Shown here piece after piece: positions 1 through 7,749 of a DNA stretch of 13,665 nt. Each line of letters starts with the position of its first letter. Position 1 is the stretch's first letter. The DNA lies in contig DDAD01000137.1 in NCBI GenBank assembly GCA_002333205.1, forward strand, positions 1,916 through 15,580. The letters are read 5' to 3'. The notes beneath the pieces were generated by a model, which made no database searches, had not been told where the DNA came from, and saw only the letters and a program-made list of their open reading frames with translations. Made by a program: the position numbers and the translations under genes. The stretch comes from Pedobacter sp. UBA2067 (GTDB lineage Bacteria; Bacteroidota; Bacteroidia; Sphingobacteriales; Sphingobacteriaceae).

Positions 1-112
1 CACTTTGCTGATAGATGTTGTTTTTAACAGTTAATATCAGTCCTACAGAGAAAAATATGATGAATAGAAAAAATGCGTTGTATCTGTTTATAAAAATCCA
101 AAGGTTACGCAT
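1..112 (-). CDS. mreC: MreC rod-shape protein, N-terminal fragment (runs off left edge)
   Basis: Reading the minus strand from an ATG at 112 gives 37 codons beginning MRNLWIFINRYNAFFLFI, open to the window edge. A short basic start followed by one long hydrophobic segment (about residues 14-30) is the usual beginning of MreC, a bitopic inner-membrane protein whose periplasmic part joins the MreB elongation complex. Its position 21 nt after the mreB stop fits the conserved mreB-mreC order and suggests co-transcription. The reading frame is lost at position 1, so everything beyond the transmembrane anchor is unseen. The identity rests on the N-terminal sequence plus synteny. Confidence 0.85.
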   Translation of the reverse strand, partial: MRNLWIFINRYNAFFLFIIFFSVGLILTVKNNIYQQS

Positions 113-133
113 AGTTGAGGTTCACCACCGTTT

Positions 134-1156
134 TTATTGCATTAAAAATTTATAACCACCGATGTTTTTAAGGGCGATACCGGTACCACGAACAACTGCG
201 CGAAGTGGATCTTCGGCAATATGCACTGGTAATTTGGTCTTTGCCGCAACACGTTTATCTAAACCACGAAGTAAGGCACCACCACCAGTAAGGTAAATAC
301 CAGTTTGATAGATATCAGCTGAAAGTTCCGGTGGCGTAATCTCTAAAGCTTTAAGGATCGCTTCTTCAATTTTAGAGATAGATTTATCCAGACAGTGTGC
401 AATTTCGGTGTATGAAACGGTAATTTGTTTTGGAATACCGGTCATCAGGTCCCTTCCCTGAACAGCAAAATCCGAAGGTGGATCGGTAAGTTCTGGTAAT
501 GCAGCACCAACTTCTATTTTGATCTTCTCTGCGGTACGGTCACCAATCATGATGTTGTGCTGGCGACGGATGTAGTTTACGATGTCGGAGTCGAAGTTAT
601 CTCCGGCTACGCGGATACTTTGGTCACATACAATACCAGAAAGCGCAATTACGGCGATCTCTGTTGTACCACCACCGATATCGATGATCATGTTACCCAT
701 TGGCTCTTCAACATCAATACCGATACCTACAGCAGCAGCCATAGGTTCGTGAATCAAATAAACTTCTTTGGCACCGGCGATTTCAGCAGAGTCACGTACG
801 GCACGTTTCTCCACTTCTGTGATGCCGGAAGGGATACAGATAACCATTCTCAGGGATGGGAACATCCAGCCTTTTCCACCATTAAGCATGCGGATCATGC
901 CTTTGATCATGGCTTCTGCGGCATTAAAGTCTGCAATTACACCATCTTTCAATGGGCGTACAGTGCGGATATTATCATGGGTTTTACCTTCCATTTGCAT
1001 GGCTTGGCGTCCTATAGCTATAATTTTGTTTGTCTGGCGGTCGAAAGCAACGATAGAAGGTTCGTCAACTACTACTTTATCGTTATGTATAATCAGGGGA
1101 TTTGCGGTTCCTAAATCTATGGCAACCTCTTGTGTAAACCAATTAAATAAACCCAT
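134..1156 (-). CDS. mreB: MreB, actin-like rod-shape determining protein
   Basis: A 340-residue actin/HSP70-fold ATPase that polymerises on the inner face of the membrane and organises side-wall peptidoglycan synthesis. The N-terminus (GLFNWFTQEVAID) is the short amphipathic membrane-binding type. The phosphate-1 loop is DLGTANP (14-20), the catalytic-glutamate segment is IHEPMAAA (E137), phosphate-2 is DIGGGTTE (159-166), and the adenosine loop LTGGGALLRGLD lies near residues 290-301. Length matches the family. ATG at 1156 is the first Met and places the ATP motif at the usual distance. The gene follows purH after 88 nt and precedes mreC by 21 nt. One oddity is Pro at position 20, where Thr is usual (DLGTANT). 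Confidence 0.97.
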   Translation of the reverse strand: MGLFNWFTQEVAIDLGTANPLIIHNDKVVVDEPSIVAFDRQTNKIIAIGRQAMQMEGKTHDNIRTVRPLKDGVIADFNAAEAMIKGMIRMLNGGKGWMFPSLRMVICIPSGITEVEKRAVRDSAEIAGAKEVYLIHEPMAAAVGIGIDVEEPMGNMIIDIGGGTTEIAVIALSGIVCDQSIRVAGDNFDSDIVNYIRRQHNIMIGDRTAEKIKIEVGAALPELTDPPSDFAVQGRDLMTGIPKQITVSYTEIAHCLDKSISKIEEAILKALEITPPELSADIYQTGIYLTGGGALLRGLDKRVAAKTKLPVHIAEDPLRAVVRGTGIALKNIGGYKFLMQ

Positions 1157-1205
1157 TTATAGGTAATGATTTAAATATGAATAATTCTGTGTACTATAAG
1201 TAATG

Positions 1206-1213
1206 TAAAACTA
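1206..1213 (-). promoter_or_regulatory. Possible weak -7 element for mreBC
   Basis: On the minus strand the gap between purH and mreB contains TAGTTTTA, one base from the Bacteroidota -7 consensus TAnnTTTG, about 50 nt upstream of the mreB start. I see no clear -33 TTTG at the right distance and no terminator hairpin after purH, so mreB may equally be read through from purH. Confidence 0.3.
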
Positions 1214-1244
1214 CAGCTTTTTATTGTATCTGCGGAAAAAAAAC

Positions 1245-2771
1245 TTAGTGTTTGAAATGCCTGATACCGGTAGTTAACATCGCTATACCCTTCTCATTTG
1301 CCATATTAATCGAGTCTGCATCTTTGATTGATCCACCGGGTTGTAGAACTGCAGTAATACCTGCGTCAGCAGCAATTTCAACGCAATCCGGGAACGGGAA
1401 GAATGCATCAGAAGCCATCACCGCACCTTGAAGTGTAAATCCAAAAGATTCTGCTTTAACGATTGCTTGTTTTAAGGCATCAACCCTTGAAGTCTGGCCT
1501 ACACCGCTTGCAACCAATACCTGGTTTTTAACGAAAACAATCGTGTTTGATTTTGTATGTTTTACGATCTTGTTTGCAAAGAAAAGATCTTGTAATTCTT
1601 GTTCAGTAGGTTGTTTTTCCGTTACAGATTTCATTTGCTCCGGACCTTCGATGCTTAGATCTTTATCTTGTTCAATTACGCCGTTCAATAAGGTTTTGAA
1701 CTGTTTTTTAGATAGTTCAACCTCATTACGTTTAAGAATAACACGGTTTTTCTTTGCACGGAAAAGTTCCACAGCTTCAGGCTGGTAAGCTGGTGCAATC
1801 AGTACTTCGAAGAATAGTTTGTTGATCTCGGTTGCGGTTGCCAGATCAATCTCGCGGTTCGCGATTAATACGCCGCCAAATGCAGAAACAGGATCACATG
1901 CAAGTGCATCATTCCATGCTTCAAGAATGGTTTCGCGTGAAGCTATACCACATGCGTTGGTATGTTTTAAGATGGCGAAAGTAGGCGCTTTGAATTCATC
2001 GATTAGTGCAACTGCTGCATCAACATCTACCAGGTTATTATAGGAAAGTTCTTTACCATTTAATTTGGTGAACATCTCATCCAGGTTTCCGTAGAATACA
2101 CCTTGCGGATGCGGGTTTTCGCCATAACGAAGAACCTGTGCGGAAGAGATATTTTGTTTGAAGACGTTGATTGGCTCTTCGTTATTGAAGTAATTAAAGA
2201 TTGCGGTATCATAACCTGAGGAAACGTGGAATGCTTTTTTAGCATATGCTTTACGCTGTGCTAAAGTTGTTTCGCCATTTTGTGTTTCAAGTTGTTGCTG
2301 AAGCGTGCTGTAGTCGTCTTTGGAAGCAAGGATCACTACATCGTTAAAGTTCTTGGCTGCAGCGCGGATCAGTGAAATTCCACCGATGTCGATCTTTTCA
2401 ATGATCTCCTGTTCGGTGCCACTAGCTTTAACGGTTTCTTCAAAAGGATAAAGGTCTACAATAACAAGATCAAGCTCTGGGATTTCATAGGATGCGATCT
2501 GTTCCTGATCTTCCTTTAAGCCTCTACGGTTAAGAATACCACCAAATACTTTTGGGTGCAAAGTTTTAACGCGACCACCTAAAATAGAAGGGTATCCGGT
2601 TAAATCTTCTACCGCAGTTACTGGTAAATTAAGGTCTTTTATAAACTGCTCGGTACCACCGGTAGAGAATAATTGAACACCTTGAGCTACCAGCAGACGT
2701 ACTAAAGGTTCTAAACCATCTTTGTAATAGACTGAAATTAAAGCGTTTTTGATCTTTATTGATTGACTCAT
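1245..2771 (-). CDS. purH: PurH, bifunctional AICAR formyltransferase / IMP cyclohydrolase
   Basis: A 508-residue cytosolic enzyme catalysing the last two steps of de novo purine synthesis: formyl transfer from 10-formyl-THF to AICAR, then ring closure to IMP. The N-terminal MGS-like cyclohydrolase domain (about 1-200) shows STGGT (36-40), GGRVKTLHPKV (65-75) and DIGGISLIRAAAKN. The C-terminal transferase domain shows LRYGENPHP (214-222), the catalytic KHTNACG (Lys269-His270) and SAFGGVLIANREID. The C-terminus contains DAFFPFPD and GGSIKD. The length is normal. ATG at 2771 sits about 14 nt downstream of the predicted transcription start, which supports it. The neighbour upstream on the same strand is purN, another folate-dependent purine transformylase. 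Confidence 0.98.
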   Translation of the reverse strand: MSQSIKIKNALISVYYKDGLEPLVRLLVAQGVQLFSTGGTEQFIKDLNLPVTAVEDLTGYPSILGGRVKTLHPKVFGGILNRRGLKEDQEQIASYEIPELDLVIVDLYPFEETVKASGTEQEIIEKIDIGGISLIRAAAKNFNDVVILASKDDYSTLQQQLETQNGETTLAQRKAYAKKAFHVSSGYDTAIFNYFNNEEPINVFKQNISSAQVLRYGENPHPQGVFYGNLDEMFTKLNGKELSYNNLVDVDAAVALIDEFKAPTFAILKHTNACGIASRETILEAWNDALACDPVSAFGGVLIANREIDLATATEINKLFFEVLIAPAYQPEAVELFRAKKNRVILKRNEVELSKKQFKTLLNGVIEQDKDLSIEGPEQMKSVTEKQPTEQELQDLFFANKIVKHTKSNTIVFVKNQVLVASGVGQTSRVDALKQAIVKAESFGFTLQGAVMASDAFFPFPDCVEIAADAGITAVLQPGGSIKDADSINMANEKGIAMLTTGIRHFKH

Positions 2772-2791
2772 CTGTGAAGAATTTTGAGCCG

Positions 2792-2799
2792 CAAAAGTA
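2792..2799 (-). promoter_or_regulatory. purH promoter, -7 element
   Basis: The minus strand reads TACTTTTG, a perfect TAnnTTTG box, 20 nt upstream of the purH start codon and downstream of the purN stop. The predicted transcript would have a leader of roughly 14 nt. No good -33 TTTG is visible about 20 nt further upstream. purH therefore probably has its own promoter in addition to any read-through from purN. Confidence 0.7.
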
Positions 2800-2839
2800 G
2801 CCTTTTTTTAACGATTTATTTTAAGGAGCTGCAATAAAA

Positions 2840-3418
2840 CTACTCTGGAAGCTTTTTTAGAATGTTTTCGACAATTTTAGGGTAATGTAAGTGCTCCAAT
2901 TGCTGACCTTTGAATTTGATCATTTCCAGGTTATCATTCTTGTCTATCTTGTATTTAGCCTGAAAGATGTATTCGCCTTCATCGTAATTTTCATTCACAT
3001 AATGTATGGTAATCCCGCCTTCAGCTTCATTGGCCGCAATAACGGCATGGTGTACATGGTCACCATACATTCCTTTGCCACCAAACTTCGGTAGGATAGC
3101 CGGATGGATATTAATTATTCTATTTGGATAGCGTTTAATCAGATTTACAGGTATAAGCCATAAAAAGCCTGCAAGTACGATCAGATCAATGTCAAGGTCA
3201 TTAAGCAGGTCGAGTACCCGGTCTGTCTTGTAAAATTCGTTTCTGTCGAAGATGTGTACGGGAATTTCGAAGTTGTCTGCACGTTGAATAACGTATGCAT
3301 CGGGATTGTTGGTTAATACAAGCGAGATTTCTGCTTCGGTGCTGTCTTTAAAGTACTCCATCAGCTTTTGAGCATTCGATCCAGAACCGGAGGCAAAGAT
3401 GGCAATTCGTTTTTTCAC
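2840..3418 (-). CDS. purN: PurN, phosphoribosylglycinamide formyltransferase (GTG start)
   Basis: GAR transformylase, which uses 10-formyl-THF to formylate GAR in the third step of purine synthesis. From the GTG at 3418 it encodes 192 residues. FASGSGSN (8-15) is the phosphoribosyl-binding loop, and the catalytic triad is visible as Asn103 and His105 in INIHPAILP and Asp146 in YDEGE. I chose GTG 3418 for two reasons: it puts KKRIAIFASGSGSN at the normal family N-terminus, and a perfect -7 promoter element lies at 3434-3441. That element is downstream of the alternative TTG at 3445, so the TTG would not be on the mRNA. The gene is divergent from rpsT and followed by purH after 68 nt. Confidence 0.95.
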   Translation of the reverse strand: MKKRIAIFASGSGSNAQKLMEYFKDSTEAEISLVLTNNPDAYVIQRADNFEIPVHIFDRNEFYKTDRVLDLLNDLDIDLIVLAGFLWLIPVNLIKRYPNRIINIHPAILPKFGGKGMYGDHVHHAVIAANEAEGGITIHYVNENYDEGEYIFQAKYKIDKNDNLEMIKFKGQQLEHLHYPKIVENILKKLPE

Positions 3419-3433
3419 TGTTAGTCTTTTTTC

Positions 3434-3441
3434 CAAAAGTA
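3434..3441 (-). promoter_or_regulatory. purN promoter, -7 element
   Basis: The minus strand reads TACTTTTG, identical to the purH box. Transcription should begin near 3427, about 9 nt before the GTG start codon. This places the only other upstream start candidate (TTG at 3445) outside the transcript. The -33 region is not well conserved. Confidence 0.7.
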
Positions 3442-3530
3442 ACAATTTAGTTTTTTAATTTGTATTTTGGCGCTTTATTAGCAGGAATTGCCGGTGGTTT
3501 AATCTGTTAATAAAAATATTCTCACAGGGT

Positions 3531-3562
3531 TTTGTAAATTAAAAACATAAGTTCTATATTTG
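3531..3562 (+). promoter_or_regulatory. rpsT promoter, textbook Bacteroidota -33/-7
   Basis: TTTG at 3531-3534 and TATATTTG at 3555-3562 are separated by exactly 20 nt. This is the full consensus of the Bacteroidota primary sigma factor (TTTG-N~20-TAnnTTTG). The predicted start near 3568-3570 gives a leader of about 30 nt, A-rich just before the ATG, as is common where Shine-Dalgarno pairing is not used. It is the strongest promoter in the window, fitting a ribosomal protein gene. Confidence 0.9.
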
Positions 3563-3598
3563 CAGTCCGAAAAAAATAGAAATTATAGGCTAAAAACA

Positions 3599-3853
3599 AT
3601 GGCAAATCATAAATCAGCTTTAAAAAGAATAAGAGCAAACGCAGCGAAGCGTTTACGTAACAGATATCAGGCAAAAACAACTCGTACTTTCATCAAGAGA
3701 CTACGTGCTGCAGAAGATAAGAAATCTGGTCAAGAATTACTACCTAAGGTGATCTCTATGTTAGACCGTTTAGCTAAGAAAAACGTTATTCACAAGAACA
3801 AAGCAGCTAACAACAAATCTAAGTTAACTAACTTTGTTAATGGCTTAAGCTAA
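3599..3853 (+). CDS. rpsT: Small-subunit ribosomal protein bS20
   Basis: An 84-residue, very basic protein beginning MANHKSALKRIRANAAKRLRN, which is the characteristic S20 N-terminus. It binds 16S rRNA early in 30S assembly. The C-terminal half has the expected LLPKVISMLDRLAKKNVIHKN region with Lys/Asn-rich ends. An upstream extension of 13 codons to a TTG at 3560 is possible in frame but overlaps the -7 element, so ATG 3599 is the start. The gene is monocistronic by appearance, bracketed by its own strong promoter and an intrinsic terminator 23 nt after the stop. Confidence 0.98.
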   Translation: MANHKSALKRIRANAAKRLRNRYQAKTTRTFIKRLRAAEDKKSGQELLPKVISMLDRLAKKNVIHKNKAANNKSKLTNFVNGLS

Positions 3854-3875
3854 GTATATACTTACAATATTCCGA

Positions 3876-3906
3876 ACGGGATAAGCACTGCTTATCCCGT
3901 TTTTTT
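3876..3906 (+). terminator. Intrinsic terminator of rpsT
   Basis: A perfect 11-bp stem (ACGGGATAAGC at 3876-3886 with GCTTATCCCGT at 3890-3900) with a 3-nt loop is followed by a run of seven T residues (3900-3906). The run ends 4 nt before the radC start codon, so the terminator occupies the whole space where a radC leader would normally be. Confidence 0.95.
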
Positions 3907-3910
3907 GTTT

Positions 3911-4609
3911 ATGGAAATTTATGAACAGAAGTTAGGAATAAAGATGTGGGCAGAAGCCGACCGGCCCCGGGAGAAGCTGATGCTCAATGGCAGGCGACAG
4001 TTAACGGATGCGGAGCTTGTAGCCATATTAATTGGTTCTGGTAACCGAACGGAAACTGCGGTTGACCTGAGTAAACGTATGCTAACCGCTTACCAGAATG
4101 ATCTTGATGCCTTTGGAAAGGCTTCAATCAAAGAGCTGGCGAAGTTTAAAGGCATTGGAGAGGCGAAAGCCATCGCCATTGTGGCAGCGCTGGAGCTTGG
4201 CCGCCGGAGAAAAGAGACAGCCAGGCAAGAGGTCGTTAAAGTTGGGAGCTCTCGTGATGCCTTCCAGCACCTGCATGCTGACTTTGCCGACCTCAATCAC
4301 GAGGAGTTTTGGATGTTGCTGCTGAACAGGGCAAATCACGTGAAGTCCAAACACCTGGTTAGTAAAGGCGGGCAGTCAGGCACTGTTGCTGATCCAAAGA
4401 TCATCTTTAAAACCGCACTGGAACATCAGGCTGCGTACATCATCCTTGCACATAATCATCCTTCAGGAAATCTAAAGCCAAGCGCGGAAGACATCAAGCT
4501 TACGAAAAAGCTGGTGGAAGCGGGCAAGCTGCTGGACTTGCTCGTTGTAGATCACCTGATCCTCACTGATCATTCTTATTATAGCTTCTGTGATGAGGGC
4601 TTGATCTAG
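3911..4609 (+). CDS. radC: RadC family JAMM/MPN+ protein
   Basis: A 232-residue member of the RadC (YicR) family. The biochemical function is unsettled despite the DNA-repair name. The N-terminal part contains the family signature IKMWAEADRPREKL (10-23) and LTDAELVAILIGSG, and a helix-hairpin-helix-like KFKGIGEAKAIAI (79-90). The C-terminal JAMM metal site is complete: EEF (Glu131/132), HNHPSG (His181, His183) and Asp194. These are residues that bind zinc in related metalloproteases. ATG 3911 gives the usual ten residues before IKxWAE. A TTG two codons upstream is in the terminator U-tract and unlikely. This is the ordinary chromosomal form, since no phage or ICE genes lie nearby. Its promoter is not apparent. 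Confidence 0.95.
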   Translation: MEIYEQKLGIKMWAEADRPREKLMLNGRRQLTDAELVAILIGSGNRTETAVDLSKRMLTAYQNDLDAFGKASIKELAKFKGIGEAKAIAIVAALELGRRRKETARQEVVKVGSSRDAFQHLHADFADLNHEEFWMLLLNRANHVKSKHLVSKGGQSGTVADPKIIFKTALEHQAAYIILAHNHPSGNLKPSAEDIKLTKKLVEAGKLLDLLVVDHLILTDHSYYSFCDEGLI

Positions 4610-4648
4610 TGTTTTGACGCGTCATGGAACAGCAACAGCATAATTTTA

Positions 4649-4656
4649 TATCTTTG
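4649..4656 (+). promoter_or_regulatory. pheT promoter, -7 element
   Basis: TATCTTTG is a perfect TAnnTTTG box lying 40 nt after the radC stop and 21 nt before the pheT start. The expected leader is about 15 nt. The -33 position shows only a weak TGG. The box excludes the in-frame ATG at 4624 as a start because that codon is upstream of the predicted transcription start. Confidence 0.7.
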
Positions 4657-4677
4657 CGCTTTATACTGAGTAATATC

Positions 4678-7074
4678 ATGAAAATTTCATATAACTGGCT
4701 TAAGCAATTCATCCAAACAGATAAAACTCCGCAGGAACTTTCTTTGATTTTGACGGACATTGGTTTAGAGGTTGAAAGCGTAGATAAAGTACAACCAATT
4801 GTAGGCGGTCTGGAAGGATTACTGATCGGTAAGGTGATGACCTGTGTACAGCACCCGAACGCAGATCGCCTTCGCGTAACCACCGTAGATGTTGGCGGAC
4901 CTGACTTACTACAGGTTGTTTGTGGAGCACCAAACGTTGCTGAAGGTCAAAAAGTTGTTGTGGCTACCGTAGGTACAACCGTTTATCCAAATGAAGGTGA
5001 ACCCTTTAAAATTAACAAATCTAAGATTCGGGGCGAGGTGTCTGAAGGGATGTTATGTGCTGAAGATGAAATTGGATTGGGCGGTTCGCATGCTGGTATT
5101 ATGGTACTGGATGAAAATACCCCGATTGGTATTGCTGCAAAAGATCATTTCCAAATGGAGGATGACTTCGTGTTTGAGATTGGCCTTACGCCAAACCGTG
5201 CGGATGCAGCATCTCACTTGGGCGTTGCAAGAGATCTTGCGGCTTACTTCCGCACATCCATCAAAATGCCGGAAGTGGAAGCTTTTAACGTTTCCAATGA
5301 TTCCTTAAGCATTCCGGTTAGGGTGGAAGATGAGAGTGCATGTCCAAGGTATAGTAGTGTAACCATTTCTGGGATAACGGTTAAAGCGTCACCAGATTGG
5401 TTGCAGGATAGGTTAAAAGTTATCGGCATCAGGCCGATCAACAATATTGTAGACGTGACCAACTATGTGCTTCATGACCTTGGTCAGCCATTACACGCCT
5501 TTGATGAAGATCAAATTAAAGGGAGCGTAATCGTTAAGAAATGTGAAGAAGGTACCCCATTTGTAACGTTAGACGGTGTAGAACGTAAACTTTCTGCGGA
5601 GGATCTGATGATCTGCGACGAGCAAGGTCCAATGACGATTGCCGGAGTATACGGCGGCAAGAATTCGGGTGTAACCGAACAAACCACAAATATATTCCTG
5701 GAAAGTGCTTACTTTAATGCAGTAAGTGTTCGTAAGACCGCCAAGAGGCATGGTCTGAAAACAGATTCTTCTTTCCGTTACGAGCGCGGTACAGATCCGG
5801 AGATTACAGTTTATGCATTGAAGCGTGCAGCACTTCTTATTCAGGAGCTTGGTGGCGGTACCATCAGCAGTCAGGTGGGTGACTTATATCCAAACCCTGT
5901 TAAGCCATTTGATGTAGAAGTAAGCTACGAGAATATTCAATCTTTGATCGGTGTCCAAATCCCGGAAACACAGATCAAAGAAATTATAGAAGCACTGGGT
6001 ATGCGTGTAGCTGCAGAAACAGAAGCTGGTCTGCAACTTCAGGTGCCTGCCTATAAAGTTGATGTAACCAGAGAATGTGACGTTACCGAAGAGGTACTTC
6101 GTATTTATGGCTACAATAACATTCCTATTCCAACCAAGGTAAACGCAAGCTTGTCTTATGGTGTAAAGCCAAACCGCGAGCAAACACAGCACGTTATTGC
6201 TGATATGTTAACTGCGAATGGATTTCTGGAAATCTGGTGTAATTCGTTAACTAAGTCCGCGTATTCTAAAAATGAAGATGAGGCTGTAAAGATTTTAAAT
6301 CCCCTGAGTTCTGACCTGAATGTAATGCGCCAAAGCCTGCTTATGCCAGCACTGGAAAGTGTTGCCTACAACCAGAACCGCAAGAACGCTGACCTTAAGT
6401 TCTACGAATTCGGAAAGACATACCACCTGATCAACGAGAAATATGTAGAAAGGCCACGACTACTCGTACTGGTTTCGGGCAATCTGCAAACAGAACAGTG
6501 GAATCAGAAACCACGCACCGTAAGCTTCTATCACATCAAGTCAACCGTAGATGCCGTAATGGGCAGATTGGGATTAACCAACTTCCAAATTGACGAAGTA
6601 GCTGATGAAAACTTCGCTTACGGGTTAAAGTATTTCCGTGGAGATAAGACCATCGTGACTTTCGGTGCAGCTACAGCAAAGGACCGCAAGACTGCTGATG
6701 TAGACAAAGATGTTTTCTATGCCGACTTCGACTGGGCATTGCTGATGGACATGGTTCGAAAAAACAAGATCATCAATAAGGAAATTCCAAAGTATCCTGC
6801 AGTGCGTCGTGACCTGTCCATGTATGTAGATTTGGCTGTGACTTTCGAAGATCTAAAGAGAATTGCGTTTAAAACAGAGAAAAAACTTATCAAAAACATT
6901 CAAGTATTTGATGTTTATATGGGGGATAAAATTCCCCAAGGGAAAAAATCTTATGCCTTAAGTTTTACGTTACAGGATGATAATCAGACATTAACCGACA
7001 AGCAAATCGATGCGGTTATGCAGAAGATTATTTCTAACTTAGCCCAAACAGCAAAAGCGGAGATAAGAAAATAA
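4678..7074 (+). CDS. pheT: Phenylalanyl-tRNA synthetase beta subunit
   Basis: A 798-residue subunit of the (alpha-beta)2 enzyme that charges tRNA-Phe in the cytosol. Starting at MKISYNWLKQF it has the B1 segment, then the OB-fold tRNA-binding domain (about 40-150) with QHPNADRLRV, VCGAPNV and KSKIRGEVSEGMLCAEDE. The B3/B4 editing domain follows (about 200-400, including RPINNIVDVTNYV and GQPLHAFD), then B5 (about 405-475), a catalytic-like core, and a C-terminal FDX-ACB anticodon-binding domain starting near PKYPAVRRDLSMYVD. Length is standard. ATG 4678 is preferred over ATG 4624 because of the family N-terminus and the promoter between them. pheS is not in the window, so the subunits are encoded apart. 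Confidence 0.97.
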   Translation: MKISYNWLKQFIQTDKTPQELSLILTDIGLEVESVDKVQPIVGGLEGLLIGKVMTCVQHPNADRLRVTTVDVGGPDLLQVVCGAPNVAEGQKVVVATVGTTVYPNEGEPFKINKSKIRGEVSEGMLCAEDEIGLGGSHAGIMVLDENTPIGIAAKDHFQMEDDFVFEIGLTPNRADAASHLGVARDLAAYFRTSIKMPEVEAFNVSNDSLSIPVRVEDESACPRYSSVTISGITVKASPDWLQDRLKVIGIRPINNIVDVTNYVLHDLGQPLHAFDEDQIKGSVIVKKCEEGTPFVTLDGVERKLSAEDLMICDEQGPMTIAGVYGGKNSGVTEQTTNIFLESAYFNAVSVRKTAKRHGLKTDSSFRYERGTDPEITVYALKRAALLIQELGGGTISSQVGDLYPNPVKPFDVEVSYENIQSLIGVQIPETQIKEIIEALGMRVAAETEAGLQLQVPAYKVDVTRECDVTEEVLRIYGYNNIPIPTKVNASLSYGVKPNREQTQHVIADMLTANGFLEIWCNSLTKSAYSKNEDEAVKILNPLSSDLNVMRQSLLMPALESVAYNQNRKNADLKFYEFGKTYHLINEKYVERPRLLVLVSGNLQTEQWNQKPRTVSFYHIKSTVDAVMGRLGLTNFQIDEVADENFAYGLKYFRGDKTIVTFGAATAKDRKTADVDKDVFYADFDWALLMDMVRKNKIINKEIPKYPAVRRDLSMYVDLAVTFEDLKRIAFKTEKKLIKNIQVFDVYMGDKIPQGKKSYALSFTLQDDNQTLTDKQIDAVMQKIISNLAQTAKAEIRK

Positions 7075-7084
7075 TATATTTTTT

Positions 7085-7092
7085 TATTTTAG
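7085..7092 (+). promoter_or_regulatory. Likely -7 element for the coiled-coil gene and zapA
   Basis: TATTTTAG differs from TAnnTTTG by one base and is followed by GCAAGG, very similar to the box ahead of the 6S-like RNA (TACTTTAG followed by CAAAG). It lies 10 nt after the pheT stop and 32 nt before the next ATG. No clear -33 is seen. Confidence 0.45.
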
Positions 7093-7124
7093 CAAGGTTT
7101 TACAGCTAGATTAACAGATAACAA

Positions 7125-7415
7125 ATGTCCACGGTAGCAGATCAGTTAGATTCCGTACTACATAAAACAGCTCGTTTGATCGAGCTGTGTAATGCGCTTC
7201 AGGAGGAAAATGACCTGCTTAAACAGGAGAATGAATCTGTAAAAGCTGCTTTAACAAGCTCACGAACCAAGAATGCAGAACTGGAGGAGAAACTAAGGGT
7301 TTTAAAGCTTGCCAAAAGCCTGGAGGGAACCTCCGAGAAGTCACTCGACATCAAACAGAAGATCAATGAATTTGTACGGGAGATTGACAAGTGTGTTGTA
7401 TTACTGAAGAAATGA
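7125..7415 (+). CDS. Small coiled-coil protein upstream of zapA, function unknown
   Basis: A 96-residue soluble protein with no membrane segment or signal peptide. Nearly the whole length from about residue 7 to 70 is heptad-like and rich in Leu, Glu, Lys and Asn (for example ALQEENDLLKQENESVKAAL, then a heptad stretch through ELEEKLRVLKLAKSL). A short segment after it (KSLDIKQKINEFVREIDKCV) looks like a separate helix. I do not recognise a named family. Size, all-coiled-coil build and position 32 nt upstream of zapA resemble the role, but not recognisably the sequence, of ZapB, the coiled-coil partner of ZapA in enterobacteria. A division role is inferred from context only. ATG 7125 follows an A-rich leader. 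Confidence 0.85.
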   Translation: MSTVADQLDSVLHKTARLIELCNALQEENDLLKQENESVKAALTSSRTKNAELEEKLRVLKLAKSLEGTSEKSLDIKQKINEFVREIDKCVVLLKK

Positions 7416-7447
7416 GCCATACCATAATAGTGAAACAAAGCTAAGAA

Positions 7448-7738
7448 ATGGGAGAAATCTCGATTAAAATATCTATATCTGACCGTATCTACCCTTTAAA
7501 GGTGGCTACGGAAGAGGAGGAAATCGTAAGGCGTGCAGCCAAGGTTATCAATGAACGTATCAAAGATTATCAGGAAAACTATGCCGTAAGAGATAAACAG
7601 GATTTACTCTCTATGGCATTGCTGCATTATGCAACCGCCGCCTTAAGGGTGGAATCTAAGGTGCAGGATCAGGATACAGCCGTTACAGAAAAAATAGAGG
7701 AGTTAGATAATTTATTAAACGACTTCTTTTCAAAATAG
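7448..7738 (+). CDS. zapA: ZapA, FtsZ-ring associated cell division protein
   Basis: A 96-residue ZapA-family protein, a cytosolic factor that bundles FtsZ filaments at the Z-ring. The N-terminal globular part reads ISIKISISDRIYPLKVATEEEEIVRRAAKVIN, the typical ZapA head, with a beta-strand pair then a helix. The DLLSMALLHYATAAL helix and a C-terminal coiled coil through EELDNLLNDFF complete the family pattern. It starts at ATG 7448, 32 nt after the coiled-coil gene and probably in the same transcript. The 6S-like RNA gene begins right after its stop, the same neighbour zapA (ygfE) has in gammaproteobacteria. Confidence 0.93.
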   Translation: MGEISIKISISDRIYPLKVATEEEEIVRRAAKVINERIKDYQENYAVRDKQDLLSMALLHYATAALRVESKVQDQDTAVTEKIEELDNLLNDFFSK

Positions 7739-7749
7739 AGCGTTCTTTA

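Noticed and set aside
557..1114. 185-codon open frame on the plus strand opposite mreB
   Set aside because: It is antisense to a clear mreB, and its Cys/His/Tyr-rich composition looks like a shadow translation with no recognisable domain.
3419..3445. Alternative purN start at TTG 3445 adding nine residues
   Set aside because: The perfect -7 box at 3434-3441 puts this codon upstream of the transcription start, and the family N-terminus begins at KKRIAIFASG.
4616..4623. GACGCGTC palindrome between radC and pheT
   Set aside because: Eight bases, a single copy and no T-run or repeat context; it is easily a chance palindrome, too short to call an operator.
4624..4677. Alternative pheT start at ATG 4624 adding 18 residues
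   Set aside because: The extension includes the TATCTTTG promoter box and is absent from the family N-terminus, which begins MKISYNWLK.
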